Below are positions 41,715 through 49,803 of a DNA stretch of 55,944 nucleotides, piece after piece (positions within the stretch are counted from its first letter, which is position 1; every line of letters begins with the position of its first letter). Below the pieces are notes generated by a model that made no database searches, was not told where the DNA came from, and worked only from the letters and a program-made list of their open reading frames with translations. Location of the stretch: positions 1-55,944 of the forward strand of contig NZ_JAAAKW010000025.1 in NCBI RefSeq assembly GCF_009905615.1, in the 5' to 3' direction. The stretch is from Pseudomonas sp. SLFW. GTDB taxonomy: Bacteria; Pseudomonadota; Gammaproteobacteria; Pseudomonadales; Pseudomonadaceae. A program made the translations under genes and the position numbers.

Positions 41715-42821
41715 ATGAAAATCCAACGAATTCTCACAGTGTCAACGGTCTTCATGGCAATGAGCACGTCCCTGGTCCAGGCCAAGGATGTCGTGCTGGG
41801 TGTCGCGGGACCGGCCACAGGCCAATACGCATCCTTTTTCGATCAGATCACCCATGGGGCGAAATCCGCAGCAGAAGCCATCAACGCGGCGGGAGGGATA
41901 AACGGCGACACGCTGGTGCTGGACATACAAGACGACGCCTGTGATCCGAAGCAGGCGGTGGCGGTAGCGAACAAACTCGCGGCCAAGAAAGTGGCGGGCG
42001 TGATCGGCCACTTCTGTTCGTCCTCGGCGATACCGGCATCCGATGTGTACGCGGACTCGGGCATTCCGATGATCGCGTCGGCCGCCAGCAACCCGACCCT
42101 CACCGAACGCGGTTTGCAGAACGTGTTTCGCACGACGGGTCGGGATGACAAGTCGGCAGTGATCGCCTATCAGGCCATCCTCGCCAACAAGGATTTCAAG
42201 CGCGTGGCGATCATTCATGACAAATCCACCTACGGGCAGGGCCTGGCGGATAACGTCAAGAAAGGCCTGAATGCGGGCGGTCTGCAGGAAGTGGTGTTCG
42301 ACACCCTGACCCAGGGCGAGAAAGACTTCTCGACGCTGATTTCCAAACTCAAGCAGGCCAACGTTGACCTGGTGTTCTTCGGCGGTTATTTCGCCGAGGG
42401 CGGCCTGCTCGTCAGGCAGGCCAGAGAGCAGGGCCTCAAGGCCACGTTCATGGGCGGTGACGGGATTGCCTCGACGGAATTCGCCACCATCGCCGGGCCT
42501 GCGGCGAACGGCTTTTTGATGACGTTCTACCCGGACCCACGGGATAACCCGAAAGCGGCTGGCATCGTCAAACAGTTCCGCGACGGCGGCTACGAGCCCG
42601 AGGGGTACACGCTGTACACCTACGCCGCGATTCAGGCCTTTGCCGCGGCGGCGAACAACGTCAAATCGGAAGACGGCCCGAAAGTCGCCACCGCGCTGCA
42701 CAACGGCACGTTCGACACCGTGTTGGGCGATGTGAAGTTCGACAAGAAAGGCGACCCGAGCACCGAGCCTTTCATCATTTACGTCTGGGAAGACGGCAAA
42801 TACAAACCCCTCAAAAAATAA
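41715..42821 (+). CDS. Branched-chain amino acid-type ABC transporter substrate-binding protein
   Basis: A 368-residue periplasmic binding protein of the LivJ/LivK (type I) fold. The signal peptide is MKIQRILTVSTVFMAMSTSL then VQA, with cleavage before KD. The mature chain starts VVLGVAGPATGQYASFFDQI and contains VIGHFCSSSAIPASDVYADS and AIIHDKSTYGQGLADNVKKG, typical of the family. Members bind many ligands besides Leu/Ile/Val (aromatic acids, amides, urea). With a CoA ligase and a thioesterase in the same operon, an organic acid ligand is more likely than an amino acid. GGGGAA precedes the ATG at 41715. Confidence 0.92.
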   Translation: MKIQRILTVSTVFMAMSTSLVQAKDVVLGVAGPATGQYASFFDQITHGAKSAAEAINAAGGINGDTLVLDIQDDACDPKQAVAVANKLAAKKVAGVIGHFCSSSAIPASDVYADSGIPMIASAASNPTLTERGLQNVFRTTGRDDKSAVIAYQAILANKDFKRVAIIHDKSTYGQGLADNVKKGLNAGGLQEVVFDTLTQGEKDFSTLISKLKQANVDLVFFGGYFAEGGLLVRQAREQGLKATFMGGDGIASTEFATIAGPAANGFLMTFYPDPRDNPKAAGIVKQFRDGGYEPEGYTLYTYAAIQAFAAAANNVKSEDGPKVATALHNGTFDTVLGDVKFDKKGDPSTEPFIIYVWEDGKYKPLKK

Positions 42822-42836
42822 GAAAACCGTGAGCGC

Positions 42837-42864
42837 CGGTTCGTGGCCTCGCTGCCACGGGCCG
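42837..42864 (+). promoter_or_regulatory. Intercistronic hairpin between binding-protein and permease genes
   Basis: An 11-bp stem (two wobbles; inner CGTGGC/GCCACG) with the 6-nt loop CTCGCT lies between the binding-protein stop and the permease ribosome-binding site. Such hairpins often stabilise the upstream mRNA so that binding protein exceeds permease; there is no T-run. Confidence 0.5.
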
Positions 42865-42893
42865 ATTCCGAAAACTGAATCGGGGAGTCTGTC

Positions 42894-43808
42894 ATGGGCT
42901 ATTTTCTGCAACAAACCATCAACGGCCTGACCCTGGGTGCCATCTATGGGCTGGTCGCGCTGGGCTACACGATGGTCTACGGCATCGTCGGGATGATCAA
43001 CTTCGCCCACGGCGAGGTGTACATGATCGGCGCGTTCATCTCGCTGATCGCGTTCACGGTGCTGGGTCTGCTCGGCATCACGTGGGTGCCGCTGGCCATT
43101 CTGCTGGTGCTGGTCATCGCCGTGCTGTTCACCGCGATGTATGGCTGGGCTGTCGAGCGCATCGCTTATCGTCCGCTGCGTCGCTCGTTTCGCCTGGCGC
43201 CGCTGATTTCGGCGATCGGCATGTCGATCTTTCTGCAGAACTACGTGCAGATCCTCCAGGGCGCGCGCACCCGGACGCTGCCGCAACAGGTGTCCGGTGG
43301 CTTCACGCTCTGGGAAACCGACGGCTTTTCGGTGCAGGTCACCATTATTCAGATTGCCATCGTGGTCCTGACCTTCTGCCTGATGGCGCTGCTCTTTCAT
43401 GCCGTCGAGCGCACACGTTTCGGCCGCTCCCAGCGGGCGTGTGAACAGGACATGGAGATGGCGGGGATGGCCGGGATCGACGTCGGCCGGACCATTTCGA
43501 TCACCTTCATGGTGGGGGCCGCGCTGGCGGCCGCCGCCGGGCTGATGACCACGCTGTATTACGGTTCGGTGGATTTCTTCATCGGGTTTCTCGCGGGCGT
43601 CAAAGCCTTTACCGCCGCCGTGCTGGGCGGCATCGGGTCGATTCCGGGCGCCATGATCGGCGGCCTGCTTATCGGCCTGGTCGAGGCTTATTGGGGCGGC
43701 TATGTGTCCGGCGCGTACAAGGATGTCTCGGTGTTCGCCGTGCTGATTCTGGTGCTGACGGTCCGCCCAACCGGACTCTTCGGTCGTCCGCATCTCGAAA
43801 AAGTCTGA
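42894..43808 (+). CDS. LivH-type ABC transporter permease
   Basis: A 304-residue inner-membrane permease with about 8 hydrophobic segments. The N-terminus FLQQTINGLTLGAIYGLVAL and MINFAHGEVYMIGAF are the LivH hallmarks, and the cytoplasmic coupling loop includes RSQRACEQDMEMAGMAGIDV. It pairs with the LivM-type permease encoded 8 bp later. GGGGAG lies upstream of the ATG at 42894. Start, length and order are standard for the LIV family (HAAT group). Confidence 0.92.
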   Translation: MGYFLQQTINGLTLGAIYGLVALGYTMVYGIVGMINFAHGEVYMIGAFISLIAFTVLGLLGITWVPLAILLVLVIAVLFTAMYGWAVERIAYRPLRRSFRLAPLISAIGMSIFLQNYVQILQGARTRTLPQQVSGGFTLWETDGFSVQVTIIQIAIVVLTFCLMALLFHAVERTRFGRSQRACEQDMEMAGMAGIDVGRTISITFMVGAALAAAAGLMTTLYYGSVDFFIGFLAGVKAFTAAVLGGIGSIPGAMIGGLLIGLVEAYWGGYVSGAYKDVSVFAVLILVLTVRPTGLFGRPHLEKV

Positions 43809-43816
43809 GGCTGCCC

Positions 43817-45109
43817 ATGAAAAGAACAATCGCCCACACCCTTAAAGGCGCGCTGCTCCCCGCGCTGATAACGGCCTTGCTGGCGTTGCCACTGGCGGGC
43901 CTGCAGCTTCAGGACCTTGGCGGCAAAAACGGTCTGAACATCCGGCCCCTTTGGGTCATCGTGCCCGCGCTGATCGTGTTCATCGGACACTGTCTGGTGC
44001 AGCTGTTGCGCGACCGAAATCCGTCTCGACCCGTTGTGCCACGTCGGCCGTCACGGGCCTCGGCGTTCATTGCCGGTGTTTCGCCACGCCTGTTTCTGAT
44101 GATCGGAATCGTTGCGCTGGTGTTTCCCCTGTTGCCGTTCACCAGCCGCTACGAGCTGGACCTGGCAACCACGTTTCTGATTTACGTCATGCTTGGCTGG
44201 GGCCTGAACATCGTGGTCGGCATGGCCGGTTTGCTCGACCTGGGCTACGTTGCGTTCTACGCCGCCGGGGCTTACACGTTCGGTTATCTCTCGGTGAATT
44301 TCGGGGTCAGTTTCTGGCTGGCGTTGCCGTTGTGCGGTCTGGTCTCGGCGTCGTTGGGCCTTCTGCTGGGCTTTCCGGTGCTGCGTCTGCGGGGGGATTA
44401 CCTGGCGATCGTCACCCTCGGGTTCGGTGAGATCATCCGCATCTTCATCATCAACCTGACCGACATCACGGGCGGCCCCAACGGCATCGCGGGGATCTCA
44501 CGTCCCAGCTTTTTCGGTCACCCCTTCGCCCCGTCCGCGCCGGATGGCATCACCACGTTCGCGGATTTCTTCCACCTGGATTTCTCGCCCGATCACCGCT
44601 TCATGTGGCTGTACTACATCATCCTCGGGCTGGCGGCGCTGACGTTGCTGTTCACCGAGCGGCTGCGCCGTCTGCCGATTGGCCGGTCGTGGGAAGCATT
44701 GCGTGAGGACGAGACTGCCTGCCAGGCCGTGGGCATCAACCCGACGTCGGTCAAGCTGACGGCCTTCTCACTGGGCGCGATGCTTGGCGGGTTCGCCGGG
44801 TGTTTCTTCGCTGCTCGGCAAGGCTTCATCAGCCCCGAGAGTTTCACCTTCACCGAGAGCGCGATCATCCTCGCCATTGTGGTGCTGGGCGGGATGGGCA
44901 GCCAATTGGGCGTGGTCCTCGCTGCGGTGGTGCTAGTGGGCCTGCCGGAGCTGGGGCGGGAGTTCGCTGAATACCGCATGCTGCTGTTCGGACTGGCGAT
45001 GGTGTTCATCATGATCTGGCGACCCCAAGGGCTGATCGCCGGACGCAAGCCTTCCATTCTTGCGCCCGCTGAATCACCCCCTCTTCATGTTTCGGAGTCA
45101 CTGCAATGA
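43817..45109 (+). CDS. LivM-type ABC transporter permease
   Basis: A 430-residue permease. An N-terminal extension with two hydrophobic segments (about 8-60) precedes the conserved core of about 8 segments, with MLGWGLNIVVGMAGLLDLGY and FRGDYL-like RLRGDYLAIVTLGFGEIIRI. The coupling loop contains SWEALREDETACQAVGINPT. The ATG at 43817 is chosen; the frame extends upstream across livH. Its TGA overlaps the start of the fused ATPase gene (ATGA). Length matches Pseudomonas LivM proteins such as BraE. Confidence 0.92.
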   Translation: MKRTIAHTLKGALLPALITALLALPLAGLQLQDLGGKNGLNIRPLWVIVPALIVFIGHCLVQLLRDRNPSRPVVPRRPSRASAFIAGVSPRLFLMIGIVALVFPLLPFTSRYELDLATTFLIYVMLGWGLNIVVGMAGLLDLGYVAFYAAGAYTFGYLSVNFGVSFWLALPLCGLVSASLGLLLGFPVLRLRGDYLAIVTLGFGEIIRIFIINLTDITGGPNGIAGISRPSFFGHPFAPSAPDGITTFADFFHLDFSPDHRFMWLYYIILGLAALTLLFTERLRRLPIGRSWEALREDETACQAVGINPTSVKLTAFSLGAMLGGFAGCFFAARQGFISPESFTFTESAIILAIVVLGGMGSQLGVVLAAVVLVGLPELGREFAEYRMLLFGLAMVFIMIWRPQGLIAGRKPSILAPAESPPLHVSESLQ

Positions 45110-46689
45110 ATCGGCCCACGAGTGCCAGGCTGTTGTCCGTCGAAGGGTTGAGCATGCATTTCGGCGGGATCAAGGCCATTGAAAGCCTGGACTTCAAAGC
45201 GGCCAGCGGCGAGATCACGGCGGTCATCGGCCCCAACGGCGCGGGCAAGACCACGGCGTTCAACTGCGTCACCGGGTTTTACCGGCCCACCTCGGGCAAG
45301 ATCACCATCGCGGGGAACGATAGCCAGATTCGCGTCGATCATTTGTCCGGCCATCAGATCGTGACACAAGCCGGGATCGCCCGGACCTTTCAGAACATCC
45401 GTCTGTTCCGGGGCATGACCGCGTTGGAAAACCTGATGGTGGCCCAGCACAACGTGCTCAGCGGCAAGGGCCTGTTGCAGATCGCTGGGTTGTTCGGCCT
45501 GAAGGCCTATCGCGACAGGGAAGAAGCGGCCGTCGAGAAGGCCATGACCTGGCTACGCCGCATGAACCTCGCGTCACGGGCTGACGAACTGGCGGGCAAT
45601 CTGTCTTACGGCCAGCAGCGTCGTCTGGAAATTGCCCGGGCGATGTGCCTGGACCCAGGCTTCCTGTGCCTCGACGAACCAGCGGCGGGCCTCAATCCCC
45701 GAGAGTCAGGTGAGCTGGGGGAAGACTTGCAGCGGCTCAAGACCGAAAACGGCGTCGGCGTGCTGCTGATCGAACACGACATGAGCGTGGTGATGAACGT
45801 CTCGGACCGTATCGTCGTGCTGGAATACGGCAAGAAACTGGCCGAGGGCACGCCGGACTACATCAAGGAACATCCGGGCGTGATCGCGGCCTATCTGGGG
45901 CAAAGCGACAGTTCATCCACGTTGAAGCGATTTCCCCGTGAAGGCCGGGTGCCGACCACGTTCTCGCCGCCGGTGTTGGCGGTGGAAAACCTGCACGCCA
46001 GTTACGGCGCGGTGCAGGTACTGCATGGCATCGACCTGGAAGTGCGGCAGGGCGAGATCGTCACGCTGCTGGGCGCGAACGGGGCGGGCAAGTCGACGTT
46101 GCTCAAGACCATTTTTGGCGCGCCCGCGGTGAAGGCCGGTTCGATCGCGTTTTGCGGTAAGCCGCTGAAGGGGTTGCTGTCCCATCACGTCGCGGACCTG
46201 GGCATTGCTCACTCGCCGGAAGGGCGGCGGATCATGCCCAAAATGACGGTGTTGGAGAACCTGCAGATTGGCGCGTTCTTGAGCGATCCGAAGCATTTTC
46301 AGGACGACCTGAAGAAAGTGTTCCGGCTGTTTCCTCGTCTGGAAGAGCGCAGTTGGCAGCGGGCGGGCACGATGTCCGGTGGTGAGCAGCAAATGTTGGC
46401 CATCGGACGGGCATTGATGCAGCGACCCAGACTGCTGTTGCTGGACGAGCCGTCGCTGGGCCTGGCACCGCTGGTGATTCGCCTGATTTTCGATGCGATC
46501 CAGAAGATCAATCAGGAAGATGGCATTACCGTGTTGCTGGTCGAGCAGAACGCAGCGATGGCGTTGTCGATTGCCGACCGGGGTTACGTGCTGCAGACCG
46601 GCAGGGTGGTGCATGCCGGTGATGCCGAGGTGTTGGCCTCGCAACCGGAGATCCGGAATGCATATCTTGAAGGGATGACGGCGCCATGA
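45106..46689 (+). CDS. Fused LivG-LivF ABC transporter ATPase (two nucleotide-binding domains in one chain)
   Basis: A 527-residue cytoplasmic protein. Domain 1 (about 8-265) is LivG-like: Walker A GPNGAGKTT at 42-50, ARTFQNIRLFRGMTALENLM, signature LSYGQQRRLEIARAM, Walker B FLCLDEPAAGLNP. Domain 2 (about 288-525) is LivF-like: Walker A GANGAGKST at 323-331, HSPEGRRIMPKMTVLENL, signature MSGGEQQMLAIGRAL, Walker B LLLLDEPSLGLAP. A linker rich in Ser, Arg and Pro joins them. In most LIV systems these are two genes; here there is no stop between them. All catalytic motifs in both halves look intact, so both sites should hydrolyse ATP. Confidence 0.93.
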   Translation: MNRPTSARLLSVEGLSMHFGGIKAIESLDFKAASGEITAVIGPNGAGKTTAFNCVTGFYRPTSGKITIAGNDSQIRVDHLSGHQIVTQAGIARTFQNIRLFRGMTALENLMVAQHNVLSGKGLLQIAGLFGLKAYRDREEAAVEKAMTWLRRMNLASRADELAGNLSYGQQRRLEIARAMCLDPGFLCLDEPAAGLNPRESGELGEDLQRLKTENGVGVLLIEHDMSVVMNVSDRIVVLEYGKKLAEGTPDYIKEHPGVIAAYLGQSDSSSTLKRFPREGRVPTTFSPPVLAVENLHASYGAVQVLHGIDLEVRQGEIVTLLGANGAGKSTLLKTIFGAPAVKAGSIAFCGKPLKGLLSHHVADLGIAHSPEGRRIMPKMTVLENLQIGAFLSDPKHFQDDLKKVFRLFPRLEERSWQRAGTMSGGEQQMLAIGRALMQRPRLLLLDEPSLGLAPLVIRLIFDAIQKINQEDGITVLLVEQNAAMALSIADRGYVLQTGRVVHAGDAEVLASQPEIRNAYLEGMTAP

Positions 46690-46715
46690 TTCCATGGAGC
46701 GGGCAATGATGGCGC
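46681..46715 (+). promoter_or_regulatory. Hairpin between the ATPase gene and the sigma-54 activator gene
   Basis: GCGCCATGATT (46681-46691) and AATGATGGCGC (46705-46715) pair with a single mismatch around a 13-nt loop. The ATPase stop lies inside the left arm. No T-run follows, so it may reduce rather than stop transcription into the activator gene. Confidence 0.35.
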
Positions 46716-46764
46716 GGCCAATGACGGCAAGCGATCCGAACGATTTCTTGAGAGTGCGATAGCA

Positions 46765-48477
46765 ATGGACATGGCCAAAGCAGACCCGCTGGTAGCCCAC
46801 CTCAGTGAGCTGTGCGACTTGTTCGGCTCGATGTTCCCCGAGGCCATGGTCAGCGTGGCGATTTACGACGACCGCTATCGCCTCCGGAATTCTGCCGGGC
46901 TGATCACCTTTCCGTCCGCAGTGCCTGCCGCACGGCGTCCGGTGGAGGAAACGCCGGTGATCGGCGAGTGCAGCGGTCGCACGCTGGCGATGGTGAAAAT
47001 GCCCACTGCAACCGGGCAGGCGGCGCTGTTTTTCGCGGTGTGCTCGGCGGACCCGTTGCCTGAAGACGTGCTGGTACGCCTGTGTCGCATGGGCTCCGGG
47101 TTCGTCGCCCGCACGGTCGATTTGCTGGAGCAGGCCAGTGCGTCGCAGCAGCTGTTCCGCGAACAGAAAGCGATCATGGACAACATGTCCGACGGCCTGC
47201 TGGTGCTGGACCGTTTTGGGGTGCTTCGTTACCTCAACGCGCCGGGCGGGCGCATGCTGGGGATCGATCCGAAGAAAAGCATCGGTCACGAGCTGCGCAA
47301 GGTCATCGATTTCGAGCCCTTCATCACGCCGATTTTTGACACCAAAAAAGGTTATGTCGACCGCGAGCTGGAGATCCGCTCCAGTCGACTCAATCTGCAC
47401 ATTCTCGACACCGCCGTGCCGATCATCGATGAAGACGGCACGGTGGTCTCCATCGTCAACACCTTCCACGAAATCGCCCGGGCCAAGCGGCTCTCCAATC
47501 GTATGGCGGGGGATTTGGCGCGTTATCACTTCACCGACATCACGGGGCGCTCGCCCAAGCTGACCGAGGCCGTGGCCATCGCCAAACGGGCGGCGAACTC
47601 CGATGCCAACGTCCTGCTGTTCGGCGAGAGTGGCACGGGCAAGGAAGTGTTCGCGCAGTCGATTCACAACGAGAGCAAGCGGGCGGGGGCGTCCTTCGTG
47701 GCCGTGAACTGCGCGGCACTGCCCCGGGACCTGATCGAAAGCGAGCTGTTCGGCTACAGCCCCGGGAGCTTCACTGGCGCGGATAAAGCCGGACGACTGG
47801 GCCGGTTCGAACTCGCGGCAGGGGGCACGATCTTCCTCGATGAAATCTCGGAAATGCCCCTCGACGTTCAGGCCAAGTTGCTGCGGGTGCTGCAAGAGCG
47901 GCAAGTGACCCGGATCGGCGGCGCCACCAGCATCGCCCTCGACGTACGGGTGATTGCGGCGGCCAACCGCGACCTCACCGACATGGTCGCCAAAAAGGCG
48001 TTTCGCGATGACCTGTTCTATCGCCTCAACGTGCTGCGCATCGACCTGCCGTCCCTGCGCGAACGCGTCGACGACATCGAAATGCTGATCGACCAATGCG
48101 TTCAGCGGACCTGCACCTTGCTGCATCGCTCGCTGATCGAACTCGGTCCGGCCGTGATTCACACCCTGCGCAACTACAGCTGGCCGGGCAATGTGCGGCA
48201 ACTGCAGAACGTCATCGAGCGTCTGGTCAACATGACCGATGGCGACCACGTGGCGGAGATGCCGGTGGGCTGGCTTGGCGATGAAAGCGCGGTGGTGTCC
48301 CCGACCGCTGTGCCCGACAGCGCCGCGAACGTCATCAGCCTCGCCGAAACCGAACGCCTCACCATCGTCGGCGCCCTGCGCGCGTTCGACAACAACGTCA
48401 CCCGCACGGCATCCGCCCTGGGCATCACCCGACCGACGCTGTACAAGAAGTTGAAGCAGTACAAGGCGGAGGTGTAG
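46765..48477 (+). CDS. Sigma-54-dependent transcriptional activator (PAS, AAA+, Fis-type HTH)
   Basis: A 570-residue bacterial enhancer-binding protein. An N-terminal region (about 1-125) without a recognised ligand domain is followed by a PAS-like domain (about 135-245: FREQKAIMDNMSDGLLVLDR). The AAA+ domain (about 260-490) has Walker A GESGTGKE at 287-294, the sigma-54 contact loop GSFTGA at 334-339 (Ser replaces the usual Ala), Walker B GGTIFLDEI and the Arg-containing FRDDLFYRL. The C-terminal HTH is AASALGITRPTLYKKLKQ-like (about 540-565). As last gene of the operon it probably senses a catabolite and activates the sigma-54 promoters at 39110 and 37959. Confidence 0.93.
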   Translation: MDMAKADPLVAHLSELCDLFGSMFPEAMVSVAIYDDRYRLRNSAGLITFPSAVPAARRPVEETPVIGECSGRTLAMVKMPTATGQAALFFAVCSADPLPEDVLVRLCRMGSGFVARTVDLLEQASASQQLFREQKAIMDNMSDGLLVLDRFGVLRYLNAPGGRMLGIDPKKSIGHELRKVIDFEPFITPIFDTKKGYVDRELEIRSSRLNLHILDTAVPIIDEDGTVVSIVNTFHEIARAKRLSNRMAGDLARYHFTDITGRSPKLTEAVAIAKRAANSDANVLLFGESGTGKEVFAQSIHNESKRAGASFVAVNCAALPRDLIESELFGYSPGSFTGADKAGRLGRFELAAGGTIFLDEISEMPLDVQAKLLRVLQERQVTRIGGATSIALDVRVIAAANRDLTDMVAKKAFRDDLFYRLNVLRIDLPSLRERVDDIEMLIDQCVQRTCTLLHRSLIELGPAVIHTLRNYSWPGNVRQLQNVIERLVNMTDGDHVAEMPVGWLGDESAVVSPTAVPDSAANVISLAETERLTIVGALRAFDNNVTRTASALGITRPTLYKKLKQYKAEV

Positions 48478-48538
48478 CGCACACCTGTCGCAGCGTCACG
48501 ACGCAGAGCACATGTCTTGGCCGTGCACACACTCACTC

Positions 48539-48567
48539 CTGTAGGAGCGAATTCATTCGCGAAGGGG
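48539..48567 (+). repeat. REP element between convergent genes
   Basis: GTAGGAGCGAATTCATTCGC followed by GAAGGGG is another copy of the REP family seen at 30204-30547 and 38828-38914. It lies in the 145-bp gap between the sigma-54 activator gene and the convergent acyl-CoA dehydrogenase gene, which otherwise shows nothing. Confidence 0.85.
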
Positions 48568-48622
48568 CGATACAGCCTCCACAGCTCGATTGCCCTAACC
48601 CTTATGGCGGCAGGCCCCACGG

Positions 48623-49774
48623 TCAAAGCGCATAGTGCTCCAGCGCGTTGGCAATCACCATCCGCTGCACTTCGCTGGTGCCTTCGTACAGCTGGGTGAT
48701 CCTCGCGTCGCGGTAGTACTTCTCCACCGGATAGTCTTCCAGGTAGCCATAGCCCCCATGAATCTGAATGGCTTTGGAGCACACCCGCTCGGCCATCTCC
48801 GACGCGAACAGCTTGGCTTGGGAGGCTTCGGTCAAACACGGCTCGCCAGCACTTCTCAACCGTGCCGCGTGCAGGATGAGCAGGCGGGCGGCGTTGAGTT
48901 GGGTGTGCATGTCGGCGAGCAGGTTGGCGATGCTTTGGTGCTGGATGATCGCCTGGCCGAACTGCACGCGATCACGGGCGTAGGCGAGGGCTGCTTCGAA
49001 GGCGGCGCGGGCGATGCCCAACGATTGCGCGGCGATGCCGATGCGGCCGCCTTCGAGGTTGGAGAGGGCGATGGCCAGCCCTTTGCCCCGTGGGCCGAGC
49101 AGATTGGCTTCGGGAATCGCGCAGTTGTTGAGCGTCACGGCGCAGGTGTCCGAAGCCTTGATGCCCATCTTGTGTTCGCTGCGGTCCACGACGAAACCGG
49201 GGTTGTCGGTGGGCACCAGAAAGGCCGACAGCCCCTTCTTGCCCAGCTCCGGATCGGTGACGGCGAACACAATCGCCAGCTGTGCACGTTTGCCGTTGCT
49301 GACGAATTGCTTAGCGCCGTTGAGCACCCACTGGCCGTCGCGCAGTTCGGCACGGGTCCGCAGGTTGTGGGCTTCGGAACCGGCCTGAGGTTCGGTCAGG
49401 CAGAAGCAGCCGATGGCCTCACCGCTGGCCAACATCGGCAACCAGTGTTCTTTTTGCTCATCACTGCCGTAGCGCAAGACCGGGCCGCAACCCACGGAAT
49501 TGTGAATGCTCATCAGCGCGCCCACCGCGCCATCGCCCGCCGAGATTTCCTCCACCGCGAGGGCGTAGGCGACGTAGTCGATGTACGTGCCACCCAGCTC
49601 TTCGGGCACGATCATGCCCAGCAGGCCCAACTCACCCATCTTGCGGACCAGGGCGTCATCAATCCAGCCGGCCTTTTCCCAGGCCTGTGCGTGGGGGGCG
49701 ATTTCGTTGCGGGCGAACTCGCGGGCCATGTCGCGGATCATCCGCTGCTCTTCAGTCAAGTCGTGGTCGTTCAT
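48623..49774 (-). CDS. Short-chain acyl-CoA dehydrogenase, probably isobutyryl-CoA dehydrogenase of valine catabolism
   Basis: A 383-residue FAD flavoenzyme. It has the ACAD signatures CFCLTEPQAGSEAHNL (about 122) and the C-terminal AIQIHGGYGYLEDYPVEKYY. The catalytic base is E364 in LYEGTSEVQRMV, the position used by short/medium-chain enzymes. It oxidises an acyl-CoA and passes electrons to ETF. The gene is 29 bp downstream of a 3-hydroxyisobutyryl-CoA hydrolase gene on the same strand and close to bkdR/bkd, so isobutyryl-CoA is the likely substrate; 2-methylbutyryl-CoA or butyryl-CoA are alternatives. Confidence 0.88.
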   Translation of the reverse strand: MNDHDLTEEQRMIRDMAREFARNEIAPHAQAWEKAGWIDDALVRKMGELGLLGMIVPEELGGTYIDYVAYALAVEEISAGDGAVGALMSIHNSVGCGPVLRYGSDEQKEHWLPMLASGEAIGCFCLTEPQAGSEAHNLRTRAELRDGQWVLNGAKQFVSNGKRAQLAIVFAVTDPELGKKGLSAFLVPTDNPGFVVDRSEHKMGIKASDTCAVTLNNCAIPEANLLGPRGKGLAIALSNLEGGRIGIAAQSLGIARAAFEAALAYARDRVQFGQAIIQHQSIANLLADMHTQLNAARLLILHAARLRSAGEPCLTEASQAKLFASEMAERVCSKAIQIHGGYGYLEDYPVEKYYRDARITQLYEGTSEVQRMVIANALEHYAL

Positions 49775-49803
49775 CGTGGGGCTCTCTTGTCAGGGGACGA
49801 CGG

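Noticed and set aside
45913..48249. A 778-codon minus-strand frame antisense to the ATPase and activator genes
   Set aside because: It is a codon-bias shadow (low-complexity His/Arg/Gln/Gly-rich translation) opposite two well-motivated genes.
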